In this document: in pieces, positions 54,305 through 64,000 of the stretch
Layout: every line of letters begins with the position of its first letter
Position numbering within the stretch: the first letter of the stretch is position 1
NCBI RefSeq assembly: GCF_034555965.1
Contig: NZ_JAYDCK010000003.1
Coordinates: forward strand, 3,224,001-3,288,000
Length of the DNA stretch: 64,000 nt
Direction of reading: 5' to 3'
DNA from: Aquicoccus sp. G2-2
GTDB taxonomy: Bacteria; Pseudomonadota; Alphaproteobacteria; Rhodobacterales; Rhodobacteraceae
Made by a program: the position numbers and the translations under genes
The notes under the pieces: model-generated
Databases searched by the model: none
What the model was told of the DNA's origin: nothing
Seen by the model: the letters and a program-made list of their open reading frames with translations, nothing else

Positions 54305-55201
54305 TTAAAGCGCGTTGAGGGCCGCATCGCGGACGGTTCCGGCGAGGGCTTCCAGTTGATGCTTGAGCGGGCTGGATTTGCGCCAGATCATGCCGATCGA
54401 GCGTTCAGGTTGCGGTGCGGGAAAATGGGAGATGGAGACCGCCGCCGACCGGGTTTCCACCGGCACGGCCATTTCGGGGATGAGGGTAACACCGATGCCC
54501 GCGCCGACCATTTGCACCAATGTCGAGAGCGAGCTTGCATCAAGCCCGTCATGCGCCAGCGCCGGTTGGATCGAGCAGAACGAGAGCGCCTGATCACGAA
54601 AGCAATGCCCTTCTTCCAGCAACAGAAGGCGCATTTCGCGCAGGCCTTCCCGGCTGGGAATGGGTTTGTCTGCGTCCTTCTTGGGGCGGACGAGAACGAA
54701 GTTTTCCGAGAATAGGGCAGTTTCGCTTAAGGCTGGCTCGGAAATTGGCAGGGCGACGATGGCGGTATCAAGGCGACCGGCTTCGAGTTCCTGCAACAGC
54801 GTGACGGTGAGAGTTTCGCGGACGTGGATATCGAGCCCGCGATGTTTTTGGGTGAGGGCCGTAATGATGGTGGGCAAGAGGTAGGGCGCGATGGTCGGGA
54901 TGACGCCGATGCGCAACCGCCCGATCAGCCGATCATGCGATGCACGCGCGAGTTCGCCCAGTTCATCGACGCTGCGCAGGATTTCGCGCACGTGGTGAGC
55001 GAATTCTTCCCCGAAACCGGTGAGCCGGATCTGACGGGCACCGCGATCAAACAGGGCAGAGCCGAGTGTTTCTTCCAACTCCTTGATTTGCATCGAAAGA
55101 GCGGGTTGAGAGATTGAACAGGCTATCGCCGCGCGCCCGAAATGGCCGTGCTGTGCGAGGGCCTCAAAATAGCGCAATTGGCGCAGGGTAAAGTTGATCA
55201 T
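54305..55201 (-). CDS. oxyR: LysR-type regulator OxyR-like
   Basis: 298 residues. N-terminal HTH: FTLRQLRYFEALAQHGHFGR, AAIACSISQPALSMQIKELE. The effector domain holds the redox pair in LEEGHCFRDQALSFC, spaced eight residues as Cys199/Cys208 of E. coli OxyR. It is divergent from katG, the classic peroxide-response pair. ATG at 55201; a TTG at 55207 is less likely. Confidence 0.92.
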   Translation of the reverse strand: MINFTLRQLRYFEALAQHGHFGRAAIACSISQPALSMQIKELEETLGSALFDRGARQIRLTGFGEEFAHHVREILRSVDELGELARASHDRLIGRLRIGVIPTIAPYLLPTIITALTQKHRGLDIHVRETLTVTLLQELEAGRLDTAIVALPISEPALSETALFSENFVLVRPKKDADKPIPSREGLREMRLLLLEEGHCFRDQALSFCSIQPALAHDGLDASSLSTLVQMVGAGIGVTLIPEMAVPVETRSAAVSISHFPAPQPERSIGMIWRKSSPLKHQLEALAGTVRDAALNAL

Positions 55202-55295
55202 AATCAAAGCTTATAATGGCAATCAGGAAATGCAACTTTTTCCAATTGTCCGGCTTTGCTACGCTCAACCATGATAAACGGAAGCATCCGGCTGA

Positions 55296-57560
<2,265 letters not shown>

Positions 57561-57781
57561 GGCATCCCGCCTGTGACCTGAGACATCAGGGAAAGGCGGG
57601 GCGCGTTGGGCGCTCATGTCTTGCACTGTGGTCCGTCAAGAGCCCGTAAGTCAGGTTTTTGGCGGACCGCTTTGGCATCGTAGGGCGCGGCGATTGGCGG
57701 GGGTTTGGGTAATTGCCTAAAATCTCTGATATTTTGCAGGGCAGTTATTGGTCAAACCCGCCGGCTTTAACGCTTGGCTAA

Positions 57782-57805
57782 GCCCGACACGGCAATCTGT
57801 CGGGC
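57782..57805. promoter_or_regulatory. Hairpin directly before the sugar transferase start codon
   Basis: GCCCGACA/TGTCGGGC 8-bp perfect stem with an 8-base loop that ends at the base before the ATG at 57806. No Shine-Dalgarno sequence is left exposed. It could control translation, or the true start may be downstream. Confidence 0.4.
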
Positions 57806-58471
57806 ATGTACCAGATTGCTCACTCCAGAAAAGCGTTTGCAGACCCATGCCGCAGCCGGGAACCGGCGGGCGTTGGCAAGCGGGTGTTCGATGTGGCGGC
57901 GGCGGTGGTTTTGTTGCTGCTTACCTTACCGCTAACCGTCGCTATTGCGGGCGTGCTTTGGGCGCAGGGCGGTGGGATATTCTTTCGCCAGCGGCGTGTT
58001 GGCCATGCCGGGCGGATGTTCGACATGTGGAAATTTCGCAGCATGCAACCGGGGGCGGAGAGACGGCTTGCGCAGTTTCTGGAGCATAACCCGGCACTGC
58101 GCCGGGAATGGGCACAAGGTGCGAAGCTGTCGGTTGATCCACGGGTGACGCGGCTGGGTGTGGTCCTGCGCCGCTATAGCCTTGATGAGTTGCCGCAGCT
58201 TTGGAACGTGTTGCGTGGCGACATGAGCCTTGTCGGGCCACGCCCGGTGCCGGGCGATGAGTTGCGCAGTTTCTATGGGGCGGCGGCAAAGATCTATTGC
58301 GCCGGGCGGCCGGGATTGACCGGGCTATGGCAGGTGAGCGGGCGAAACGCGCTGAGCTATGAGGCGCGGGTGATGCTTGACCTGCGCTACCGCCGCGATC
58401 AGGGAGTTGCGCTTGATCTATGGATCATCTGGCGCACGATTCATGCGCTGGTTGGGGGCACTGGGCGGTAA
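57806..58471 (+). CDS. Undecaprenyl-phosphate sugar phosphotransferase (exopolysaccharide priming)
   Basis: 221 residues. One membrane segment (FDVAAAVVLLLLTLPLTVAI) is followed by the bacterial sugar transferase domain: FFRQRRVGHAGRMFDMWKFR (about residues 58-77), RYSLDELPQLWNVLRGDMSL, VGPRPVPGDE, and RPGLTGLWQVSGRN. It transfers sugar 1-phosphate to undecaprenyl phosphate. The nearby Wza-type protein and glycosyltransferase support a polysaccharide locus. Confidence 0.93.
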   Translation: MYQIAHSRKAFADPCRSREPAGVGKRVFDVAAAVVLLLLTLPLTVAIAGVLWAQGGGIFFRQRRVGHAGRMFDMWKFRSMQPGAERRLAQFLEHNPALRREWAQGAKLSVDPRVTRLGVVLRRYSLDELPQLWNVLRGDMSLVGPRPVPGDELRSFYGAAAKIYCAGRPGLTGLWQVSGRNALSYEARVMLDLRYRRDQGVALDLWIIWRTIHALVGGTGR

Positions 58472-58739
58472 GAAGCTGACTCGCAGGCATTGGCAGGAAC
58501 GTCGTGCAGGAGATGAGTGCCAGCACGCGCCCGTTGTTCGCCTGATGGCTTAGGTTAAAGGCGTGACGCTTTCGCTGATGGATACTGCCGAACAGGATTG
58601 TTTGCCGTCAGTTCCTATTATAAGCGTGGGCGGTGATTTCATCGGTTTAGTTGTTTTCCGCGCGCCGGTAATTTTGACGTAGCGCAGGCCAAACGCATTC
58701 ATGCTGTTGCACGACAAGACTAATATTCGGAGAGCGAAT

Positions 58740-58901
58740 ATGGTGGTTCGGGTTTTCAAGTGTCCGGAGTGTGGGCACGGTTTGCGCTATGGTGCGCGCA
58801 AGTGTGGTGCATGCTACGCGCCGACAAACATGCTGAACAGAATTTGGCTGTTGTTGTTGGCTCTATGTGCCATCGGGGTTGTGGCGGTATTCGTGTCGTA
58901 A
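58740..58901 (+). CDS. Zinc-ribbon membrane micro-protein
   Basis: 53 residues. A Cys4 zinc ribbon (FKCPECGHGLRYGARKCGAC) is followed by a single membrane helix (IWLLLLALCAIGVVAVFVS) with nothing after it. The ATG at 58740 lies behind a GGAGAG sequence about 8 bases upstream. Function unknown. Confidence 0.6.
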   Translation: MVVRVFKCPECGHGLRYGARKCGACYAPTNMLNRIWLLLLALCAIGVVAVFVS

Positions 58902-59021
58902 AAGGGCCAGAATGCCATGCATCGCAACGGATGCCATTGAAACGGTATGGCCAAAAATCCGCCTCGCAAGAAACTGGTTATGGGGTATTGCGTTTACCCA
59001 TAATCGTTAAAGCGACCCGCC

Positions 59022-60380
59022 CTAATTCGAGGCCGCAGCGACCGAGGATGTAATCAGCGACGGCACAACTTGTTGCAACACACGGTTCCATCTTGTGACA
59101 GGTTGCTCGGCAACGAAAATCACGTCGTTGGGGCGCATTTGCAGCCGCGTTGAGGTGACAAGATTGGCCGCGTTACGCGCATCAAGGTGGAGTGCTGTGA
59201 CGAGGTTGGGATTGGCTTTCGACGGCGAGGCACGTAGCACGTAAATTTGCGTCGGATCACCGGTTTTGTTGGAGAATGCGCCACCGTCATAAAGCGCATC
59301 TGCGAGCGTCGCCTGTTGGCCGAACGGCAGCGCAAAGCGCGACGGTTTGGTCACTTCACCGGCAACATAGACGTAATCGCGCTTCACCCCGCCAAGCTCC
59401 ATACGGGCCTGGAAATTGGTGCGTGCTTCATCAAGCGCGGCGCGGCGCAAGTTGATTTCGGTATCCAGTTCGGTCAGGGCCGCAGCGCGGGCGCGCTGAC
59501 GGTAATCGGCGAGGGTGATTTGTTCGGTGAAATAAGCCTGAGCTTTCTGAAGTTCGTATTCGGTATCGACGAAGATGCTGTCATCGGCGGCGAGACGCAG
59601 CTTTTGCAGCGCGGGTTGCTTGAGATATTCCGACAGCGGGATCTGATAGAGCACGCCATCACGGTAGATGCGGATGGTGGTATATTTCTGATCATCGGTG
59701 CCGATGCCGCCCGCAGCGGAAAGGGCTTCGCTTAGCCGCAGCGGGGTGAGTTGAATTGGCACCACGGTGGGGTTTTTGACGGCGCCGCCGATGGAAACCC
59801 GCTTGGAATTGAACTCGGCGATCTCAAGACTGAAAGACGGGTCGATCTGATTGCGCACGAGGGTGTCAAAGACCAGTGCTTCGGCGTCTTCGAGGGTTTT
59901 TCCGGCCACGGGCACACGGCCGACATCGGGGATGGCGATGGCGCCATCGTCCTGAACGGTGTAGCCCTGACGCCGACTTTGTGCTGCCAGCAAACCGCTG
60001 AGTTCCTGAACCGTTGAACCGCTGTTCTTGGTGGCGAGAATCAGCACATCGCCGATACCGATATGATAGGGGGCGTCGGGGGCTGATGGGGGCACACGCA
60101 TGGCCAGCGATGTGGGCCGGTTTTGGGCGTCGACCACGGGTTCGGGTGTGGTGCCGATGCCGCGCATACCACGCGCGCCGCCTGCATTTTGAAAGAACGC
60201 CTTGGGAAGTTGGCGTGGGCGATATTTCGAGCGGTTGGCCTGCTCTGCCGTTGCAACATTGAGCGGGACGACCACCACATTTTTGTCGTCGTCGGGCACC
60301 TTGGATGAATTGTAGGCAACGCCGCACGCGCTGAGTGTCAAAAGACTCAATACAACCAATAGTCGCCGTATCTGCACCAC
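59022..60380 (-). CDS. Wza-type polysaccharide export lipoprotein
   Basis: 452 residues. Lipoprotein signal VVLSLLTLSAC with the lipid Cys at about residue 19. Poly_export domain in PYHIGIGDVLILATKN and DDGAIAIPDVGRVPVAG. SLBB-like repeats from RVSIGGAVKNPTVVPIQLTP and VYVAGEVTKPSRFALPFG. An outer-membrane channel for exopolysaccharide. GTG start. It is read toward the sugar transferase gene from the opposite strand. Confidence 0.9.
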   Translation of the reverse strand: MVQIRRLLVVLSLLTLSACGVAYNSSKVPDDDKNVVVVPLNVATAEQANRSKYRPRQLPKAFFQNAGGARGMRGIGTTPEPVVDAQNRPTSLAMRVPPSAPDAPYHIGIGDVLILATKNSGSTVQELSGLLAAQSRRQGYTVQDDGAIAIPDVGRVPVAGKTLEDAEALVFDTLVRNQIDPSFSLEIAEFNSKRVSIGGAVKNPTVVPIQLTPLRLSEALSAAGGIGTDDQKYTTIRIYRDGVLYQIPLSEYLKQPALQKLRLAADDSIFVDTEYELQKAQAYFTEQITLADYRQRARAAALTELDTEINLRRAALDEARTNFQARMELGGVKRDYVYVAGEVTKPSRFALPFGQQATLADALYDGGAFSNKTGDPTQIYVLRASPSKANPNLVTALHLDARNAANLVTSTRLQMRPNDVIFVAEQPVTRWNRVLQQVVPSLITSSVAAASN

Positions 60381-60519
60381 TTCGCCCCCGAGTGTTTTTT
60401 ATCTGTTGCCCTAAAAGACAAGGGGCACGCAAGCCTGCTTGTCGGAAAACCGGCAGAAAAAGCGGAAACGGGGTGGAATGCAACACTGGCGAAAATCCGC
60501 CCGAAGCGTGGCCCCGGAT

Positions 60520-63440
60520 TCAGCCCAGAAGATCGAATGTATCACCACCCGTGCGAAGGTAGATGTGGTCTTGGTCGGCGCCATCGACGAGCGCCCACAT
60601 CAGCAGGCCGGACGGAATATGGGTGATGAAGGCCTCTTCGGTGCCGGACACACCAGCGCCCGCGGTTTCGGTGTATTGCACCAGAAAATCGGACGCCGTG
60701 GCGGGCCCGGCCCCTTCGCCATAAAGCAGCACATCGCCTTCGGCGGCGTTGTAGTCCTGAATCCAGTCATTGCCGTGATCGGCGATACCCAAGTGATAGA
60801 AGCGGTCCGCCCCGCTGCCACCATTGAGCCGGTCGCAGCCGAAGCCGCCATTGAGGAAATCGTCACCCTCTCCGCCGAAAATTTCGTCTGACCAGGCCGA
60901 GCCGGTAATCACGTCATTGCCGCCCTGACCGATCAGTTCGTCAACGCCGAATCCACCGGCAATGTCATCGTCGCCATCGCCGCCGTAAACCAGATCGTTG
61001 CCATAGCCCGCATCAACCGTATCGTTGCCAGCCCCGGCATAGACCACGTCGCGCAGGTCGGCGCTGCTGTCTCCGCCGAAGATGTTATCAGCGCCTGCGC
61101 CTGCGTTCAGTGTATCCGCGCCATCGCCGCCATAGAGCCAGTCCGCGCCATCGTTGCCGCGCAGGATATCCGGCCCGTCATAGCCTTTGAGCAGGTCACC
61201 ATCGGCCCCGCCGGTGAGCACGTCGCCGGCATCGGTGCCGAACCGGGCAAGGCCATCGGCGGTGGTGGCGGCGCCGACGGTGCCGCCGCGCATTTGCCAG
61301 GTCCAGACACCGGTATAGCCAGTGTTGCCCGAGGTTTCATCAAGCGCCAATGGGGGGCAGAAAGACCGATAGGTTCTGGCAGGCGAGTGCCTGCGAGAAA
61401 GGCGCGCGCGCCGTCATCGGTCCAGCCGATATGGCCATAGCGGAAGGAAATATCGAAATCACCCTGCCCGTGGTCGGAGAGCTGAAGCTGGAAGCTGTTG
61501 GTTGCCCCGGCATCGAAGCGATAGGCACCGACATCGGCCCAGGTGACGGTGAGGGTATGGGTGGCGGCGCTCTGATCGACCCAGATTTGGCCGCTCTCGG
61601 GGCCGAAGCCATCGGTGCGCGTGTCGATGTCGGCCCAGAACGGGGCGATGACATCGGCCTGTGGCGTTGCCGACCCCGCCGCTTGGGGATGGGCGGAGAG
61701 CGCGCCGCCAAGCGAGACGGTGCCGTTGGTGTTCACGCTGATGTCAGCGCCCGAGTAATTGTTGCCAAAGTAGTGGAGCCCGCCGGAAAACAGCGCGCTG
61801 GCATCAATTGTGACGCTGCCGTCATCGGACCGGGCGAGCGCGGTTTCGCCAAACCCCATGCCGCCGCCGAGGCCGGTGATCAAAGCGCCGGAATCTGCGC
61901 CGGAATTGGCGGCGTGTTCTGCAAGAAGTTGGCCATTGCCGGTGAACAGGAAGTCGTCATTTGAGAAGTCTGAAGCGTCCAGCCGACTGCCATCGGCGCT
62001 GTAGAGGCGGACGGAATGGCCATCGTATTTTATCAAAGCGCCATCGTTGCGTGCGCCAATGGTGAGCGAGGCGGCATCGTAGATCCGGCCCCAACGACCA
62101 AGATCAAGCTTGTCGGTGCCAAGCTGAAAATCCTGCACCCGGTCGGTTGCCGTATCGGCATCGAAGATGAACACATCCGCCCCGGCCCCGCCGGTTAGGT
62201 AATCTTGCCCGGCACCGCCATAGAGCACGTCATCGCCGCCGCCGCCAAACAGGGTGTCGTTACCACCATCGCCATAGAAAAGATCGCTGGCGCTACCGCC
62301 GGAGAAGTAGTTGGCGGCGGTGGTGCCGATTCCGGGATTGGCAATCGACGCTTTGGGGAGAGTCAGTTGGGTTATGCCCTGCTCACCTGTGCCCGCAGCA
62401 AAAATCTGTATTTCGCTGCCGGTATCGACGGCTTCGATTGAGGTGACATCGGCGAGGCTCCAGCCCGGGTACTGCGCCAAGCTTTCATGCGGGATGAGCC
62501 GCCCGTCAGGCAGGACTTCGAGCAGGCTGAGACCATCATCCCCACCGCCAGCCAGAAGAAAGCCACGGCTGCCAATGTTGAAGCTGGTGAGGGCGTCGAT
62601 ATGCGAAAACCGGGTGGCGAGCGTGTCAACCACATGGTCGGTAATATGAAGCGCGCCGTTCTGCGCGATTTCCATCAGCGTGATCGAGCTTGAATTGGTG
62701 CCGCCGACAGCCGCGTATTGGGTGCCGAAGGCCGACAACAGGGTGATGTCATCGGGGCCGGACGCCCAGAAGCCGGAGGCGTTGTCGAGCGTGTCAACCA
62801 GACTTGCCTGACCAGAGGCGGATACGGCGAAGCTGCTGATCGCGTTGGTCTTGGCCGAGGTGGTGAGCATGTAGGTGTTGGTGCCCAGATCGAGGCTGGC
62901 GATATCGGAGATATGCTCTAGCGCGACTTTGGGCGTGGGAACGAGCGTGCTGCGGTAGGAGAGGTTGCCGGAGGCGTTTTCCTGCCAGAGCATCAGGCCG
63001 GGTGTGTCAGGGTCCGCGGTGGCGACAAGGTCTGTGCCGGAGACGCTGAAGGCGTGAACAAGGCCAGTCGCGGGCGGCGTGGCGCCGGAATAGGAGAGCT
63101 GGCCAGTACCGGTGAGGTTCCCGGAGGAGGACAGGCGATAGCTTTCGATATGAGCCGAGACATCGGTTTCGGCAGTGATGAGATGCGCGGTGCCGCCTGC
63201 CTGTGAAAGTGCCAGATCGGTGAGCCGGAAATCACCGCCATGGCCGTTGACGAGCCATTGGCCAGCGAGGCTGGCCGTGCCACCGTTGGAGAGCGAGAAG
63301 CCGGTGATGCCGCCTGTGGCTTCGCTGCCGGAATAGAGAAAGTGACCGGAGGCCGTTTCGACCGGGAGCATATCGGCGATGCCGGTGAGGTAAGGCCAGC
63401 TCGGCTGGGCAAGGGTGGCACGATAAGACAGGAAGGGCAT
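60520..63440 (-). CDS. Large RTX protein with a NIDO domain (frameshifted in this sequence)
   Basis: About 973 aa restored, with no Sec signal and a likely type I secretion route. About residues 1-350 form a repetitive all-beta region that may be a propeller. RTX nonapeptides follow (GDGGNDTLFGGGGDDVLYGG). Next is a NIDO domain (FGNNYSGADISVNTNGTVSL, VIAPFWADIDTRTDGFG). RTX repeats return at the end (GGDGADTLNAGAGADNIFGG). The frame breaks at the G6 run 61352-61357; adding one base joins LSAP to LALDETSGNTGYTG. It probably acts as a calcium-binding surface adhesin. Confidence 0.85.
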
Positions 63441-63574
63441 GGCATGTCCGCTGGTTGAATGCGCGATACCATGCGGGCCAAGCAGTCCGGTGGCGAGACG
63501 GGATTATGGCCGCCGAGCGGCAAATCGGTTTGATTTGCTGAAAATACTGGGTCTGCAAAAAAGGGTTGGCTAAT

Positions 63575-63597
63575 CAGGCTCAGGCTCAGGCTCAGGT
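63575..63597. repeat. Hexanucleotide tandem repeat
   Basis: CAGGCT repeated nearly four times, directly after the stop codon of the glycosyltransferase gene and partly overlapping it. Slippage here could move the stop. Confidence 0.5.
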
Positions 63598-64000
63598 GCG
63601 AGCAAGCGCGAGGGCGAGACGCAAGGCAACTTGTTCGAGCGGTGATTGGCGCGTGACACCGCGCGTGTGCTGGCCTGCATGGACGCGGCTAAGCACGGCG
63701 CGGGCGGCAGGGGTGAGCCGCGTTGAGGAGGCGGACAGGCAGTGTATCTGTGCCCTCCGCCAACCATGATAGCTGCCATCAAACAGGCGTATGAGCCGGG
63801 ACAGCCGGGCAGGCAGACCATGCGCGGCACCAAAGTGGTTCGCCCCGTGTTGGCGATAATAGAGCAACGGCGCGGGGTCAAAAATCACTTGCCCGCCTGC
63901 GCCGGTGATCAATTGGTAAAGCCACCAATCAGGGAAGGGCGCGGGCGCGCTGGCATCGAAGCTCGCGATTCGTGCCAAGGCTAGTGCCGCCGAGTTGAGG
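63592..64000 (-). CDS. Glycosyltransferase family 2 (partial, N-terminus outside window)
   Basis: Only the C-terminal part (about 135 residues) is in the window. PFPDWWLYQLITGAGGQVIF, then DPAPLLYYRQHGANHFGA is the end of the GT-A domain in rhamnosyltransferase-like family 2 enzymes (DWW...YRQHG.N). The frame is open to the edge (LNSAALALARIASFDA). It fits the surface-polysaccharide theme of this end. Confidence 0.85.
   Translation of the reverse strand, partial: LNSAALALARIASFDASAPAPFPDWWLYQLITGAGGQVIFDPAPLLYYRQHGANHFGAAHGLPARLSRLIRLFDGSYHGWRRAQIHCLSASSTRLTPAARAVLSRVHAGQHTRGVTRQSPLEQVALRLALALART

Noticed and set aside
58550-58759. Minus-strand frame of 69 codons upstream of the zinc-ribbon gene
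   Set aside because: No domain, no ribosome binding site, and it overlaps the better supported zinc-ribbon gene.

Overview
The window looks like a piece of chromosome from a marine-type alphaproteobacterium of the Rhodobacterales (roseobacter group). The evidence is the GC-rich coding sequence, the order dnaA / rpsT / enoyl-CoA hydratase / mutM / ubiE / ubiB, a CheL-type flagellar protein, a petABC cytochrome bc1 operon, and many close-packed housekeeping genes of the type usual in that order. The left edge cuts dnaA, so the window starts near a replication-initiation locus.

Layout. 1-7.4 kb: dnaA (partial), rpsT, two small or hypothetical genes, a frameshifted HTH regulator, crotonase, mutM and the ubiquinone genes ubiE-ubiB. 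7.5-8.4 kb: three tandem paralogous membrane micro-proteins. 8.6-11.5 kb: flagellar genes (flgD, fliK, cheL, flgN-like). 11.6-17 kb: an acyl-CoA catabolic operon with a CaiD-like crotonase, an NDP-forming acyl-CoA synthetase and an acyl-CoA dehydrogenase. 17-23.5 kb: amn, HU, GST/WYL pair, two transporters, aroC. 23.7-27 kb: a TPP riboswitch followed by thiBPQ. 27-31.6 kb: MFS transporter and petABC. 31.8-36.8 kb: PAP2 phosphatase plus LpxQ-like outer-membrane protein, GST, PaiB-like protein, mtaB-dapF.

36.9-46.1 kb is a mobile island of about 9.2 kb inserted in tRNA-Lys(TTT). It is bounded by a 47-bp perfect direct repeat of the tRNA 3' end. It carries a tyrosine integrase, an excisionase-like HTH, a Rep-like protein, a small cargo set (Cys-rich secreted peptide, secreted nuclease, lipoprotein, SRAP relic) and a tight three-gene operon of a membrane protein, a DUF1863/ThsB-type TIR-like protein and a second TIR protein. 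That trio is the best candidate in the window for an uncharacterised defence system.

46.2-64 kb: Lrp regulator / universal stress protein / alanine symporter, LtrA family protein, Lrp / indolepyruvate ferredoxin oxidoreductase, divergent oxyR-katG, then surface genes (sugar transferase, Wza-type export lipoprotein, a large RTX/NIDO protein, and the end of a family 2 glycosyltransferase).

One pattern cuts across regions. Seven otherwise intact genes are broken by single-base deletions, and each break can be placed in a G run of the + strand (nine runs in total). This may be an assembly artefact; the affected genes are annotated here over their full restored extent.
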